Shown here one piece after another: positions 1 through 10,900 of a stretch of DNA of 64,000 bases. Each line of letters starts with the position of its first letter. The stretch's first letter is position 1. Below the pieces are notes generated by a model, which worked only from the letters and a program-made list of their open reading frames with translations, did no database searches and was not told the origin of the DNA. Origin of the DNA: Acorus gramineus (Eukaryota; Streptophyta; Magnoliopsida; Acorales; Acoraceae). Location of the stretch: assembly GCA_030737835.1 (NCBI GenBank), contig CM060856.1, positions 7,773,245 through 7,837,244 on the forward strand. The letters run 5' to 3'. The position numbers were made by a program, and so were the translations under genes.

Positions 1-767
1 GCAAGGTTGCAAGGAGCTCTCGGTGGTGGAAGAGGCATGTCTATTGAGGTGTACAATGATGATACCAATTTGTTGCGGGTCCAAGATCCACCAAGAAGCG
101 GATGCAAGGCATGGACGTGCAGAGACGCTCGGGGTACAAAGTTCGCAGTGACACGCGGAGGCACGTGGTAGAATCACGTGAAGCGTGGGTGCTGAGTTCG
201 TACAAAAGAAGATGGAACAGTGCAACACGGTATAAGGCGTTCTGAACCGGGTATGGGAGGAGCCGCCCCATGTTGTTCGGCTAAAAGAGCGAGTCTAGCC
301 ATCTCGCGAGCGCGTGTGTGGCATGTTCAAGGTGGAGGTGAGATCCATATCTTCTTGGAGATCTATGAGGAGCGTGGAATAGATGCACGTGAAATCAAGT
401 CATAGCATTGACTTGGGGATGCGCGATTACTGAGTTCGACTCAGGGGTTGATCCATAATAAGGCGAGCGCAGGCTTGTGGATCCAACAAAATTGGGCGGT
501 GTAGATGTCTGGAGGAAGAAGTTCCTAAAATCCATTCAAGGTGGAGTTCTACGGAGCGGGTCTAGAGCACAAAGAGACTCGTGATAGCGACTTGAAGGCC
601 GATGAAGGTCAAGGAAGTTGAAGACCACTTGCTTGCAGGTGGAGGTGCACGGTTGCTCGCGTGGTCGTGCTTCAAGAACGACATGGAGCAAGATGGAGAC
701 ATCAACGAAAATCTTCTAAGGGGTTCGAGGAAGTCCGAGCATACCGGATACAAGCCAAGGTGGAGAT
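1..767 (+). mobile_element. Copia-type LTR retrotransposon, 3' internal region (truncated by window edge)
   Basis: This stretch is more G+C-rich than the DNA to its right and has no long open frame. It runs directly into a polypurine tract (AAGGTGGAGAT, 757-767) followed by an LTR that starts TGTTGGGATT, which is the usual order at the 3' end of a plant Copia element. AAGGTGGAG-like motifs also occur near 329 and 538. No pol domain is recognisable, so it is either the region after pol or part of a non-coding derivative. The rest of the element lies outside the window. Confidence 0.6.
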
Positions 768-1245
768 TGTTGGGATTATGTCTCGATCCGGTGTATCACA
801 TCAGATGGCTATGATGAAACCATATTAGGTTGGACACCTAATAAGTAGAATATTATTTAAGATTTGATCTTAATTAATATTTAAAGTGAATCTCCTAAAA
901 TAGGAAACAATATTTGTTTGTTAATTAGGAGAGTGAATATCTCCTAATTAATGGTAACAATATTTGTTTGTTAATTGGGAGATTACTTTGGGAGGAAGTT
1001 ATTTATCTCTATAAATATCTTCTAGAGTTTCATGGCAAGATTAGGCAAGACATTATACAATGTAGAGATCCTAAGGGAAGGTTGAGAGGGTTCTAATTAA
1101 GAGAGGATAACTCCATCGGAGAGTTTTTTGCCCCGTGGATGTAGGCCTAGGCCGAACCACGTATATCTTGTGTTCTTCATGTGTTGTGATGTTTCGTTTT
1201 TGTGTTCGATCTCGTGTTTATTGTTGCCTTCCGCGATGGCCTTCC
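768..1245 (+). mobile_element. 3' LTR of Copia-type element
   Basis: The LTR starts with TG right after the polypurine tract. It contains a TATA box (TATAAATA, 1010-1017). It then has the diagnostic plant Copia R/U5 stretch, 'CCGTGGATGTAGGCC..GCCGAACCACGTATATC', near 1133-1170. The 3' border is uncertain: the expected terminal CCCAACA is not intact, and CCCA near 1245 is my best guess. The 5' LTR is outside the window, so a target duplication cannot be checked. Confidence 0.65.
906..982 (+). repeat. 50-bp tandem duplication inside the LTR
   Basis: The 27-bp segment at 906-932 recurs at 956-982 with one mismatch. The intervening GAATATCTCCTAATTAATGGT is also similar to the sequence before the first copy. 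It lies upstream of the LTR TATA box, where U3 enhancer-like repeats are common. Confidence 0.75.
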
Positions 1246-2983
1246 CAATTGATATGTTAGCATACTTTGAACTCTGACTCTTTTTTGGTGTCTGATCAAT
1301 AAGTCATCTGCTTCTTCAATTCCATTAAATTTGTTAAATGGTGTTTTCAATTTTAAAAGTTACTAATATGAATTTGGCTTAATTAAGTTACTAATAATAC
1401 TTAGACCATATTTGGAAATGGGTTAGGATTTGTCTTTGAGTTTGTTAGAAGTTGAGTTTCTCAACCCATTTTTAGACAAAAAATAAAAATAAAAATAAAA
1501 AAAATTGCAGTTTAATTAAAAGTTGCACACATTAATTTTTTTTTTTTGTAAAAAAACTAATTTTTTTATAATATGTGAAGATATAACTTTTTATTAACTT
1601 AGTTTTTAAAACCAAATTTGTGGAGAAAATCTGACTCCAAAACTATTTTCAAACGGAGCCTTAATTGGTTAATCCATAATGATATGAGTGAGTTAAATCC
1701 GAAACCCTTGTTTGGTTCGAGAATATGCCCGAAATAAGTGAAAATTAATTGGAATAACCTTAAAATGGGTGTTCGGAAGCTTAAAATAATTAAGAATATG
1801 TATGTCATATTATCTGGTATAAAATGATATATGAATTTCAGCTAATCCTTAGAATTAAGTTATTCTAAGTTATTAAACTCAAAAAGAATATATGGGCCTA
1901 CTATTAAATAAATTTTTATCATCTCTTATAAATTAACCGTCAAATTAACTGTTATCATTTTTCATGTTTTATAAATTTTTATCTACACCTTATTCACATT
2001 TTATCTAACAAAAAAAAATATTATTATTATATTTTCAATAAGATTGCAACTCAGACTGTTTGGGTTCAGACCTGATGTTGAAATATTCACCCCAAACTCA
2101 ACTCTAACTCAATTTTCAACTCAATGATCTCAACCTGAACCCAATCCATGGCATATACACTCAAAACCTGAACCAACCCGAGGAGCCCAGATTGAGTGTT
2201 TGACAGAGAAACCTTCACAAATGAAACAAAAAAGTGTAGAATGCCCTGTGTTTTTTGGGCCTCTTATGAAGAAGAAAACGAAGAGAGGAAAAACAAGAAA
2301 CACAGAAGAGGTGGGGGGGATCATTTGGGCCGGGTTTCTACTATAAAGAGGGAAAGGGAGGAGATCGAGAGGGAGGCCTGCTGTGAAGAAGAAGGAAAAA
2401 AAGAAAAGGGAGTGATGGCTGAGTTTGTTTGGAGTTAATAAATTATTTTTCTATCCAAACTTAAATTTTCTTGAAAATTCTGAGGTTTCAAGAAACTTAA
2501 CCAAAATAAGAGAGAAATCAGTCTAAAACGGAAGAATTTCTGAGCCTATGTTTGATTCCATTATCATTTTGAGACTTCTTTAGTACTGGAAGGAATAATC
2601 AATAATATCGTAAACATATATCGTCAATTCGTCATAGACATCTTCAATCCTTTTCAATTAGTTCAGTGTATGGACTCATTTTACTTTAACTTTTTTGTGT
2701 AATATTTCTTCATCAAGTAATGGTGTTTAAATGTTGGAGGCATGCATTATATTACAAAATTTATGTATAAATAAAACACACAAAGTCAGAGACTCACATT
2801 ACACTTGGCATTTGTTGCATGGCAACGCTTAATCTGTTCTTACACACGCATCATCAATTAATGACTCACCACCACCTTTAACATATAATAAAAACAAACC
2901 ACCCCAAAATCCAACAATCAATACCTTCACATTTAATTAAGAATTCCCTCCCATAACCCCCCAACCCAATCCCCCTCCCTAAC
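1246..2983. other. A+T-rich spacer
   Basis: No gene is visible. About 1707-1990 resembles 29451-29700 and is probably a decayed TIR element. A purine-rich stretch at 2265-2420 contains a TATA-like CTATAAAG but leads to no recognisable frame. Confidence 0.5.
1707..1990. repeat. Dispersed repeat, copy 1 (pairs with 29451-29700)
   Basis: It starts with CTTGTTTGGTTC.AGAAT, followed by the same succession of short blocks as at 29.45 kb (GAATGTT/GAATAACCTT, ATAAAATGATAYATGAATTT, TTTTATAA). Borders and superfamily are undetermined; it looks like an old non-autonomous element. Confidence 0.35.
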
Positions 2984-3541
2984 TCACTCCACCAACTCGT
3001 TAACCCACTCAAAGTCCGGCCACTCCTCCTCCTCCTCCTCCTCCACCCCCTCCCCACCACCACCACCACCACAACCACCCACTCCATCCCAAACCCTCAA
3101 CCCATTCATCCCCTCCACCAAATCCCAACAACTCCCACCCCTCCCTCCCTCCTCTTCCAACATCCTCAGCTGCTCCGGCGAGTGCGCGAAGAAGCAAACC
3201 TTCCTAAGGCACCTCGGCCCGGCCTTGCATGCCCGGGTCCTGTACCTGGCCGGGTGGAGCCAGAACTCGAAAACGCCGTGAGCGAACTCACACCGCTGTC
3301 CCCTCCTGCAGTCCCCGGCCTGTCTGAACTCCGGACACGCGACCCCACTGTAGTTGAACTTGCGGGGGTCCCTGCGCCGTGCTTTCTCGCCACGATGCGC
3401 GTACGGGCACTCGGTCCAGTCGTGGCTCTTCGTCTTCGCGCACCTCTTTATCTTGAACGCGTACATCCTGAATTCGTCCGTCTCGTACACCGACATCGGT
3501 TGGCCCCGTTTGGATTCGATCGTTTTCGTTGCCCACTCCAT
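2984..3541 (-). CDS. RR-TZF tandem CCCH zinc-finger protein
   Basis: Intronless gene of 185 codons. The arginine-rich RR part has C34-x5-H40-x4-C45-x3-H49. Two CCCH fingers follow: C69-x8-C78-x5-C84-x3-H88 and C105-x5-C111-x4-C116-x3-H120, with 16 residues between them. This is the plant RR-TZF arrangement (AtTZF1-6, SOMNUS and OsTZF1 relatives). Family members bind AU-rich mRNA, shuttle to P-bodies or stress granules, and act in ABA, GA, seed or stress responses. There are no ankyrin repeats, so it belongs to the short subgroup. The C-terminus has a Gly tract, a Glu run coded by a TCC/GAG trinucleotide repeat (about 3020-3044), and the tail [10 protein letters not shown]. An in-frame ATG 25 codons upstream (3616) would add a poorly structured FFF segment; I prefer the ATG at 3541, which precedes the usual short leader to the RR motif. 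The exact orthologue is not determined. Confidence 0.93.
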   Translation of the reverse strand: MEWATKTIESKRGQPMSVYETDEFRMYAFKIKRCAKTKSHDWTECPYAHRGEKARRRDPRKFNYSGVACPEFRQAGDCRRGQRCEFAHGVFEFWLHPARYRTRACKAGPRCLRKVCFFAHSPEQLRMLEEEGGRGGSCWDLVEGMNGLRVWDGVGGCGGGGGGEGVEEEEEEEWPDFEWVNELVE

Positions 3542-3705
3542 AAAAGCAGAGAAAAAAAAAATTTGGGTTGTCTTTCTTTGAATGAATGTTGATTTGGGTT
3601 GTTCATGGGAAAGCAATACACATGAAGGAATGATTTTTAAGGATCCATGAAAAGAATAGAGAGAGAGAGAGAGATTTTATATGAGAATGAAGGGAGAGTT
3701 GGCGA

Positions 3706-3712
3706 ATTTATA
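3706..3712 (-). promoter_or_regulatory. TATA box of the RR-TZF gene
   Basis: On the minus strand TATAAAT lies about 165 bp upstream of the chosen ATG. A CT-rich leader follows (GA microsatellite at 3659-3674 on the plus strand). A second candidate, CATATAAAA, lies about 30 bp further downstream. Confidence 0.5.
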
Positions 3713-3719
3713 GTGAGAT

Positions 3720-4617
3720 CAGAAGTAAATTAAATAGTCTTTTTTATTTTTTTTTTGGATTTTTTTTTTTAAATTCAGGACCTTCATATCTTGCTTTTTA
3801 AGAATAAGTCCTCTCCATCGATATCTTTAATTTTTTAGCTCCCTAATAATTTACATGGATAATTTACTTTAGTTGCATAGATTTACTTTACTTTTAGTTA
3901 CATAGATTCAATCTAGTTACATAGATTCAATCTAGTAATATTTAACAATAAAGATATTTATGTAATTTTTTTTTTGAGAAAAAAACAATAAATAAAGATA
4001 TCAACAATATCCAGATACCCAAACAGTAATTTAACTATTTAAGCAGATGGAGATTTTTCAATCCAATATAATAAAGATAAGTAAATATTCTTTTTACACA
4101 AAGTACCAATAAAAAGTTCATATCACTATTTTTTATATTATATATCACACGTTCCACTTAAATAAAGTTGATACAGAGAAAATGGATGTGTATAAGTTAT
4201 ATCAAATTAAGACAAACATAAAAAAAGTCATTTAATTGTATAAGAAGAATAGCTTATTATATCTTCAAAGACAAAGGTGAGTTAAGTTCATGGATAATAC
4301 AATAATTTACATTCAAAAAAATTATCTCGTTGTTAAAAGGTTATTAGATATTTAGGTTTTGAAAAAATGAATCAAATTTCTCATTATAGTCTCTAACAAA
4401 GGGATCTTACATATGAGCAAAATTAATTAATGTCTAGGCACATGAAATATAACTAATTCACCTGAATAGTAATCCTTAATTAAACTATGGTGAATTGAGG
4501 TATATATAGTTGAGGTAGAAAGCCACATCAAGGGCTTTAACCACACTAATGAATGAAGTTTATAAAGGACAATAATAAAATATGAGAACGTTTGTGGGGT
4601 TCCTCAGCAAATTGAAA
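3720..4617. other. A+T-rich spacer upstream of the RR-TZF gene
   Basis: No gene or bounded element is recognised. A short direct repeat (ACATAGATTCAATCTAGT) lies near 3900-3935. Confidence 0.5.
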
Positions 4618-4625
4618 CACTCAGT

Positions 4626-5108
4626 TAAGCTTGTCAATTATCTGAAAAAAAATCTGAATTCGATCCGAATCCGTATCCAAAAAATCAGAAATATTCGATA
4701 TTCGAAGATCTGGAGTGCAGATATGGAAATCAGTCTATTCGATCGAAAAAATATCCGTATCCGACATATATTATAAAAATATATATATTTGTATTATATA
4801 TTGTCCATATTGTTATCTTGTATGATTAATCACTAAGATAATATATTATAATACTATTAAATTTTCAATGTATGATATCTGAAAGAGATAATAAGCCTTA
4901 AAATCTTAATTTTAATTTTGATGTTTCTTTAAAATATCACTTGATTATCTAAATTAATGTTAATATTCAAACATGTCAATTATCTAAAAAAAATCCGTAT
5001 CCGTATCCGAAAGGATCCGAATCTGAAAATTAATATCCATATCTGAATTCAAAAGTTAGGATATAGATATTACATATCCGATTTATACCTGTTCGATTGA
5101 CATGCTTA
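4626..5108. mobile_element. hAT-like non-autonomous element with 8-bp target duplication
   Basis: The terminal inverted repeats are TAAGCTTGTCAAT (left) and TAAGCATGTCAAT (reverse complement of the right end). They are flanked by CACTCAGT (4618-4625) and CACTCGGT (5109-5116), an 8-bp target duplication with one mismatch, which is the hAT size. Subterminal regions are packed with ATCCGTATCCG / GGATATCGAAT-type repeats. An extra terminus-like copy (CATGTCAATTATCT) occurs internally near 4973 in the same orientation as the left end. There is no transposase frame. Confidence 0.8.
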
Positions 5109-5129
5109 CACTCGGTACTAAAACGGACA

Positions 5130-5410
5130 ATTTTTTTTTTTAGGGTGTTGCCTCACAATATAATGCGTCAAAAAACCAGTGCGGATTAACACTTTTGTAA
5201 GGCAGCCGCATCCGATCACACGTGTCGGGGACCTATTGCGGCGGTTGACATAACGACAAAATCTATCGCGGGATGCCCTTGCACGCGTGTCTGAAGGGAC
5301 GGTTTCGTAAATGTTTTATATTCGGGGGACTGTTTCGTAATGGGCCTTCAAAACGGCAAGCGTTCGCTGCATGTGCTTCGCACGTGTCGTATTACCAAAA
5401 GGAGGGTATT
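5130..5410. other. Isolated G+C-richer segment
   Basis: It stands out from its A+T-rich surroundings, with CpG-containing words, two ACGTGTC/ACGTGTCG ABRE-like cores (near 5219 and 5384) and two copies of GGGAC(G/T)GTTTCGTAA (near 5298 and 5326). No open frame is convincing. It could be a promoter-like island or an unrecognised transposon fragment. Confidence 0.4.
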
Positions 5411-7273
5411 TCACGTTTTACTTTTTTTTTTTTTTCATAAAAAACAAAAATGTTGATTTGACTCAGTTTATGAGTCAATTGTAACTCGGTTGGGGTGGTT
5501 ATGTTGCATCAATTAATGAAGGCCCAGTTTAAACAGCTTTAGTAATAAATAACCATTTTAAATGGAAAGGCTTAGTTTAATTTAATTTTTGTATACTTCA
5601 ATGATGGCAATGTCAGGTACACTGGATCTTCATTGTGACTTTAAATAAAAAAATTCAATTGTCTAAATCATTTTTGTTATCTGAAAAAATAGGTTTTTTT
5701 TTTATTGAAAGTGATTTTTAATTAAAATATTTTTTTTTATCAATCAGTTATTTTGAGTAATCTCACTTTTATGCATTAAAAAAAGTTGAATACCATTCAG
5801 GTCCTTATTTTTGTTTTTAATTGAAGAGATAGCGTTTGGGATTGAATTTTTAAAATTGATTTTTCTCCTAATCAACATCTTTGAAAAATCTAACTTCATA
5901 TGATTTTTGTGAAAGCTGTATAAATCTTATGTTTTGATTTTTTTCTTTCAAAGTTGTACAAGGATAAGATATTTTCAAAAGGCAGATTTTCACAATATTA
6001 AAATTTATCAAAACAGTTGCACAATTCAAATCCCAAAATCAGTTACAGTTGCTATCTATGAATAGTTGTTTTTTGAAAAAGACTATCCATGAATAGTTGT
6101 AGAATGCACCCGGAAGGCCGGAAAGCTCACTAAAAAAAGGCGTCAATATTTGGTTGCATTGCTGTTGAATGAATATTATTCCAAGAATTTCACATATTTC
6201 CAAGCAATGCTGATACTGCATGCTTCTTGGGAAGCACCAAAAAGCTCCTAAAAAAACATTAAAAATGAATCATCCGTGTGATTTGACAGTAAAAAAAAAT
6301 TAAAATAACATCTCAAAATTTGATTTTATGACTTATCCTCTTGTGATTTTTCCAAAAATCCTGGTTTTTCATTCTGTTAAAACAAGTGCAGAGAGTTCCA
6401 TGCAATTCCTCCCCCCTTGGAATTTTGATCCAGAAAATTTCAGAGTCAATTTTTTTTTTTTTTTTGAGAGAGAAGGTAGACTTTATAACTTGTTAATAAA
6501 GATTACTAGAGTCGAATTGTTATTCAGCATTTCTAATGGCAGAGACAGGTCCAGGCGATATCACTTAATGAAAAGTTGATGTCAAACAAGTTCTTAACCA
6601 GGCAATTATTCTGTTCCAATTTCTTAAAGGAAAACGTTTGGGATTTTCATTCCATTCGCTTTTGCAGTTGCAACATGTCATAATCATTTTTAAGTTGTAT
6701 ATTGTTTAATGAAGTGAACACTTTCACAAAAAACAAAATACATACTCAGATGAGTTAAATGCATGCATGTATTCAACTGCAAAAATGACTGTACCACCAC
6801 CCTTCACCCTTCCTTTTATTCTGCTGATACATGACATCTCCAAACATACACTCAGGAGAACGGAAATATTGAAGAAAAATAAGAAAACACATCCTAAGTT
6901 GTTACAAAATATTATTCTTTATCATGTTGTACAGTATTACATTGAAAAATGAAGTTACCTGTGGCTCAATGGTGTAAGAGGGTACGTAGAGGACTCCTGT
7001 GCCTAAGTTGAGACCACCAAAAAGAATAGAAAAATTTACTGTGTCGCATTATACAAGTACAAAGAGAGAGCTTTTAAGTTAGTTTGAATCCCTTGAGAAA
7101 GGACATTAGCCCTCCCTTCTTCCTTTCTCAATACCTCTATAAGAAAGAATGCAGTCACAGTAGTGGTGAAGAATGAAGACTCCCAGTCTGTGACAGAATT
7201 CATAAGAGCTGGGATTGGGGGGGTTAAACGTCGGCCAATGCTCAGATAAGTTCATATCAAGCCAAATTATAGA
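5411..7273. other. Spacer and EMF2 3' flank
   Basis: It is A+T-rich with no gene seen. It should include the EMF2 3'UTR just below 7274. At 6962-6972 TGGCTCAATGG matches an RNA polymerase III A-box, and a degenerate B-box-like AAGTTGAGACC follows about 40 bp later. This could be a SINE remnant, but the B-box lacks its core C. Confidence 0.4.
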
Positions 7274-7853
7274 TCAGCTTTTCTTCACATCTGAATCCTC
7301 GTTTTTATATCTTTCAAGAATCAAATTACAATTGTTCATTGACCGACCGTCAAGAAGGCTGTGATTCCATAATTTTATCATAAACAACCTCCAACACCTG
7401 TTCAAATCAATGAGCAAATTAGCAATGGGAACCTTCAAAGATTGACTATCATGGTTGGATTGGAGATGTACAATATTGTACTGTATTAAGTTCGCTAATC
7501 ATATGTTCATATTGCTGATCATAGTCACAAACACACCACACGGACAGGTTGTGAATCTAAGGGGGGCGGGATATACATTATAAGTAGCATCAATAAATAT
7601 ATATATAACTTGTCAATGGTCAAGAGAGCTACCATATAAGAGCTGGTGCGTGAACAAGATCCCGCCCATGCAATCGTGAGAATGCCTCACATGCCCACGG
7701 AATGTGACCATCTGCCAATACCCTGCTTACAAGAAATGAGAATTCCAAGTGAAGACCATAAAAGAGTTGGAAGCTCTCATAATGTGTAAGGATTGGAAAA
7801 ACAAGAAAAACTAGATGCAATATGATAGAACATATATATATATATATATATAT

Positions 7854-7917
<64 letters not shown>

Positions 7918-10900
7918 TGGAGAATTAAACAAAACCATGTAATATAGTCATTGACATGAAAACACGAATTAAAGAGAGTTTTGAGTCAGTAGAGCAAATG
8001 GGCCAATCAAAGTTACCTCTGTTTCCTCACAAATGAATTCCAAAGGTGCATCATATGCTTCTCATCATTCGTCACATCCACAAAATCATCAAGCATCTGC
8101 ATAACATGTTAGCTTATGTCAGAATCCATTCTTAATTATCTAATAAGATTGCTCAATGGAAAAGCATCTCAGGTTCCTATATAGCATACAGGTTTGTTAT
8201 GATAAAATGAATATGTTGACTAGGGTTGGAAATCACTATATAAAAGCGTACATATACAGTGATCCTCATCCAGTGCTGGATGCCAAAGTAAAATAGAACA
8301 AATTAAAGCTTATGTTCACCTATTGTAGCAACACTATAAAAGAAAAACCTATGTGCAAGTTAATGTAAATAAATAAATCATACCCTTCGGTCTTCAAAAT
8401 CTGCAATGTCATCATCAATTTCATCCTCACTGTCCCGATCTGACAATACTTGCTCCAGGGTCATTGGCTTCAAGTGCACAACATATCAGCATTTCAATCA
8501 GTCATGTAAATTCAAATTAACCATCCTGCATACCTCTTTTGAGAATGATAACATTTACCAATACCCAGTAAAATTGTATAAATTAGAGCAGAACAAAATA
8601 TCAAGAATTTTTGAGCAAGTGAAAATAGTAATATAATAAAATGCCTTTCAGTATATCCCATTCACGCCACTGAATTTAAAAATAGGGCATGACATGGACT
8701 AGGTTCCTGGCACATTACCTACACTCGTCTTATGTGTCTGTCATATAATACATCTACTATTACATGGTCACCGAAGTGGAAATGTTCAAATGATGGTCAT
8801 GCAGGTCAAAATGCATATGATACATCCATAGTACATCTCCCAGTACACACACACACACACACACATTTTTTAGTATGATTCTTGTTCCACCAGATATTCC
8901 TGCGATAGATCAATCCCACAGTAAATTGAGTACTTCCATAATCCCTAACTTACTTTTCTCATTCCACTCACCCATCTCTTATACCAATACATGAATCATG
9001 AAACTTGAATACACTCAATGATTGAATGAGAGTTTCAAAAGGCAAAATGCAAAGGTAGAATCCCCAAGCACATTGGTCCTTGCAATTTGCAAGTTCCTGA
9101 TAAAGGTGGCAGGCCCAAATCAAGTTAGATTGCTGAAACTCCCATTTCTATTCTAAATTAAGCATCAGAATCATAGGCTCTCATCAGCCAATAATTTTGA
9201 GTCAGTTTTATAAATTCATTAATGCTGTGAAACCTGATTCCAATTCATCTAGGTGGGCTATTACAAACTTTCATGTAACTATGACTTCCACCCATTCTTT
9301 TCAAGTCTTTATCTCCTCTCTCAGTACCGCATCTCAGGCTTTTGCAGTGAATAATTGGTCATATGATATATACTTATGCCTTTAGACACATGATATGGTA
9401 ATCTTTGGAGTATCCTGTTATGTACAATCTATGGAGCACAGACACTGCACAGGGACATGATATGAACACAGTGACAAGAAAATACTGAAATAATCCTAGC
9501 ACACAGACACGACTTCAACATGGCATCTAACTAATAAATAATGCATCCACAAACCATGCATTAATATAAATATCGATGTTCAACTATGAATCCATTAAGA
9601 ATTAAGCTCCTTTAACTCCATGGCACATGAACTTCATAACATAAGCCTTACAATGTAAATATTGCAAATTCGAAGAAACTTTACAGGGTCATCTTGCACC
9701 TAGTATTCGTGGTATCCACATGTGCCAAAATTAAAATATGTATATATTGGATTTTGGCCATGTATGACATCTGATACGCGTTCGACGCATGCCATGTCAT
9801 GTACTGTGTCAGATACATGTCAGACACGGATACAACCAGTCAATTGAAGTATCCGTGCTTCCTAGCCTACTCTTCCTGAAACCTAGACATATCAAAAAAA
9901 AAAAATTGGTATCGCATGCAACCCCACATGTAGTTCCCACATGCTTACATTTTTTTGAAGTTGTATACTTCATGTAACAAAGCATGTACCTTCATTAAAT
10001 TGAAGTATATACTAGATGAACTGCATGGACCCACTTATAGGAAAAGTGAAAAATTACATGCTTCGTCTAACAGAGCATATACCTCATTGTGCATTTGGGA
10101 CTGCACGTGGGGCTGCAAATGAGGACCATGTAACAGAGCCATTATCTAAAACCTCCAGCTGCACACTCAGTATTATACTTCCTAGTCTAGCAGGGGACTG
10201 AAATAACAGAATTTATAGAGAATGTTAAGTGACTTCTCAGACAATATAAGGAGAAGCAACAAGATTAAATTGAATATAGAAAGATAGGATACTGATGTTT
10301 AACTATAATACGATTATAATACAACATTTTCCCCCGTCTCCTGCATGCCCTCTGAAAGAATATCATCAAATGGACACAATAGACCAGCACAAAGGATGCT
10401 GTCTAAAACAAACAAATGTATAAATAGAAATCATACATGTATTAAGAAACATAAGTTCTATATTTCACTTTAAAACATGATAAAAAATAGTTTTCAGTGA
10501 TCATATAAAGAGTCATGCATCACCTGAGCTCTATGTGAGTGGAAAAACTGGCGCTTTTGCAACAGAGCACGACTGAAATATTACAAGATATATAAGTCAC
10601 AAGAAATATTAACAAGAAAACTATTTAAAAAAAAACCAAGATAACTAGAAAAATCTATCTTTGCATCAGGGCAAGGATCAGGAACACTCGTAAGATGTGT
10701 AAAGGAAAAAAATTGTGTTTGCATGTGAAAATATCATGATAAGAATTTTGAAAAGAACGAATTACTTTCGGGGATCAGATCTGTCTGCAGAGAGCTTCTT
10801 TGTCTTCACACACAGCTGCCCAACAGGGACCAGATGATTACCACACGCAGATGCAGGGTGAGGATATTCATTGCCAGAAGAAGCCTGAGCAGTGGCAGCA

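Noticed and set aside
2196-2438. 80-codon plus-strand frame rich in Glu, Arg and Lys
   Set aside because: It is a translation of a purine-rich low-complexity tract; no domain and no supporting signals beyond a TATA-like word.
3182-3592. 136-codon plus-strand frame over the zinc-finger gene
   Set aside because: It is antisense to the clear RR-TZF coding sequence and lacks any family features.
6962-7013. tRNA or SINE from an A-box-like TGGCTCAATGG
   Set aside because: No cloverleaf can be drawn, and the B-box-like sequence lacks its core C; too weak to call.
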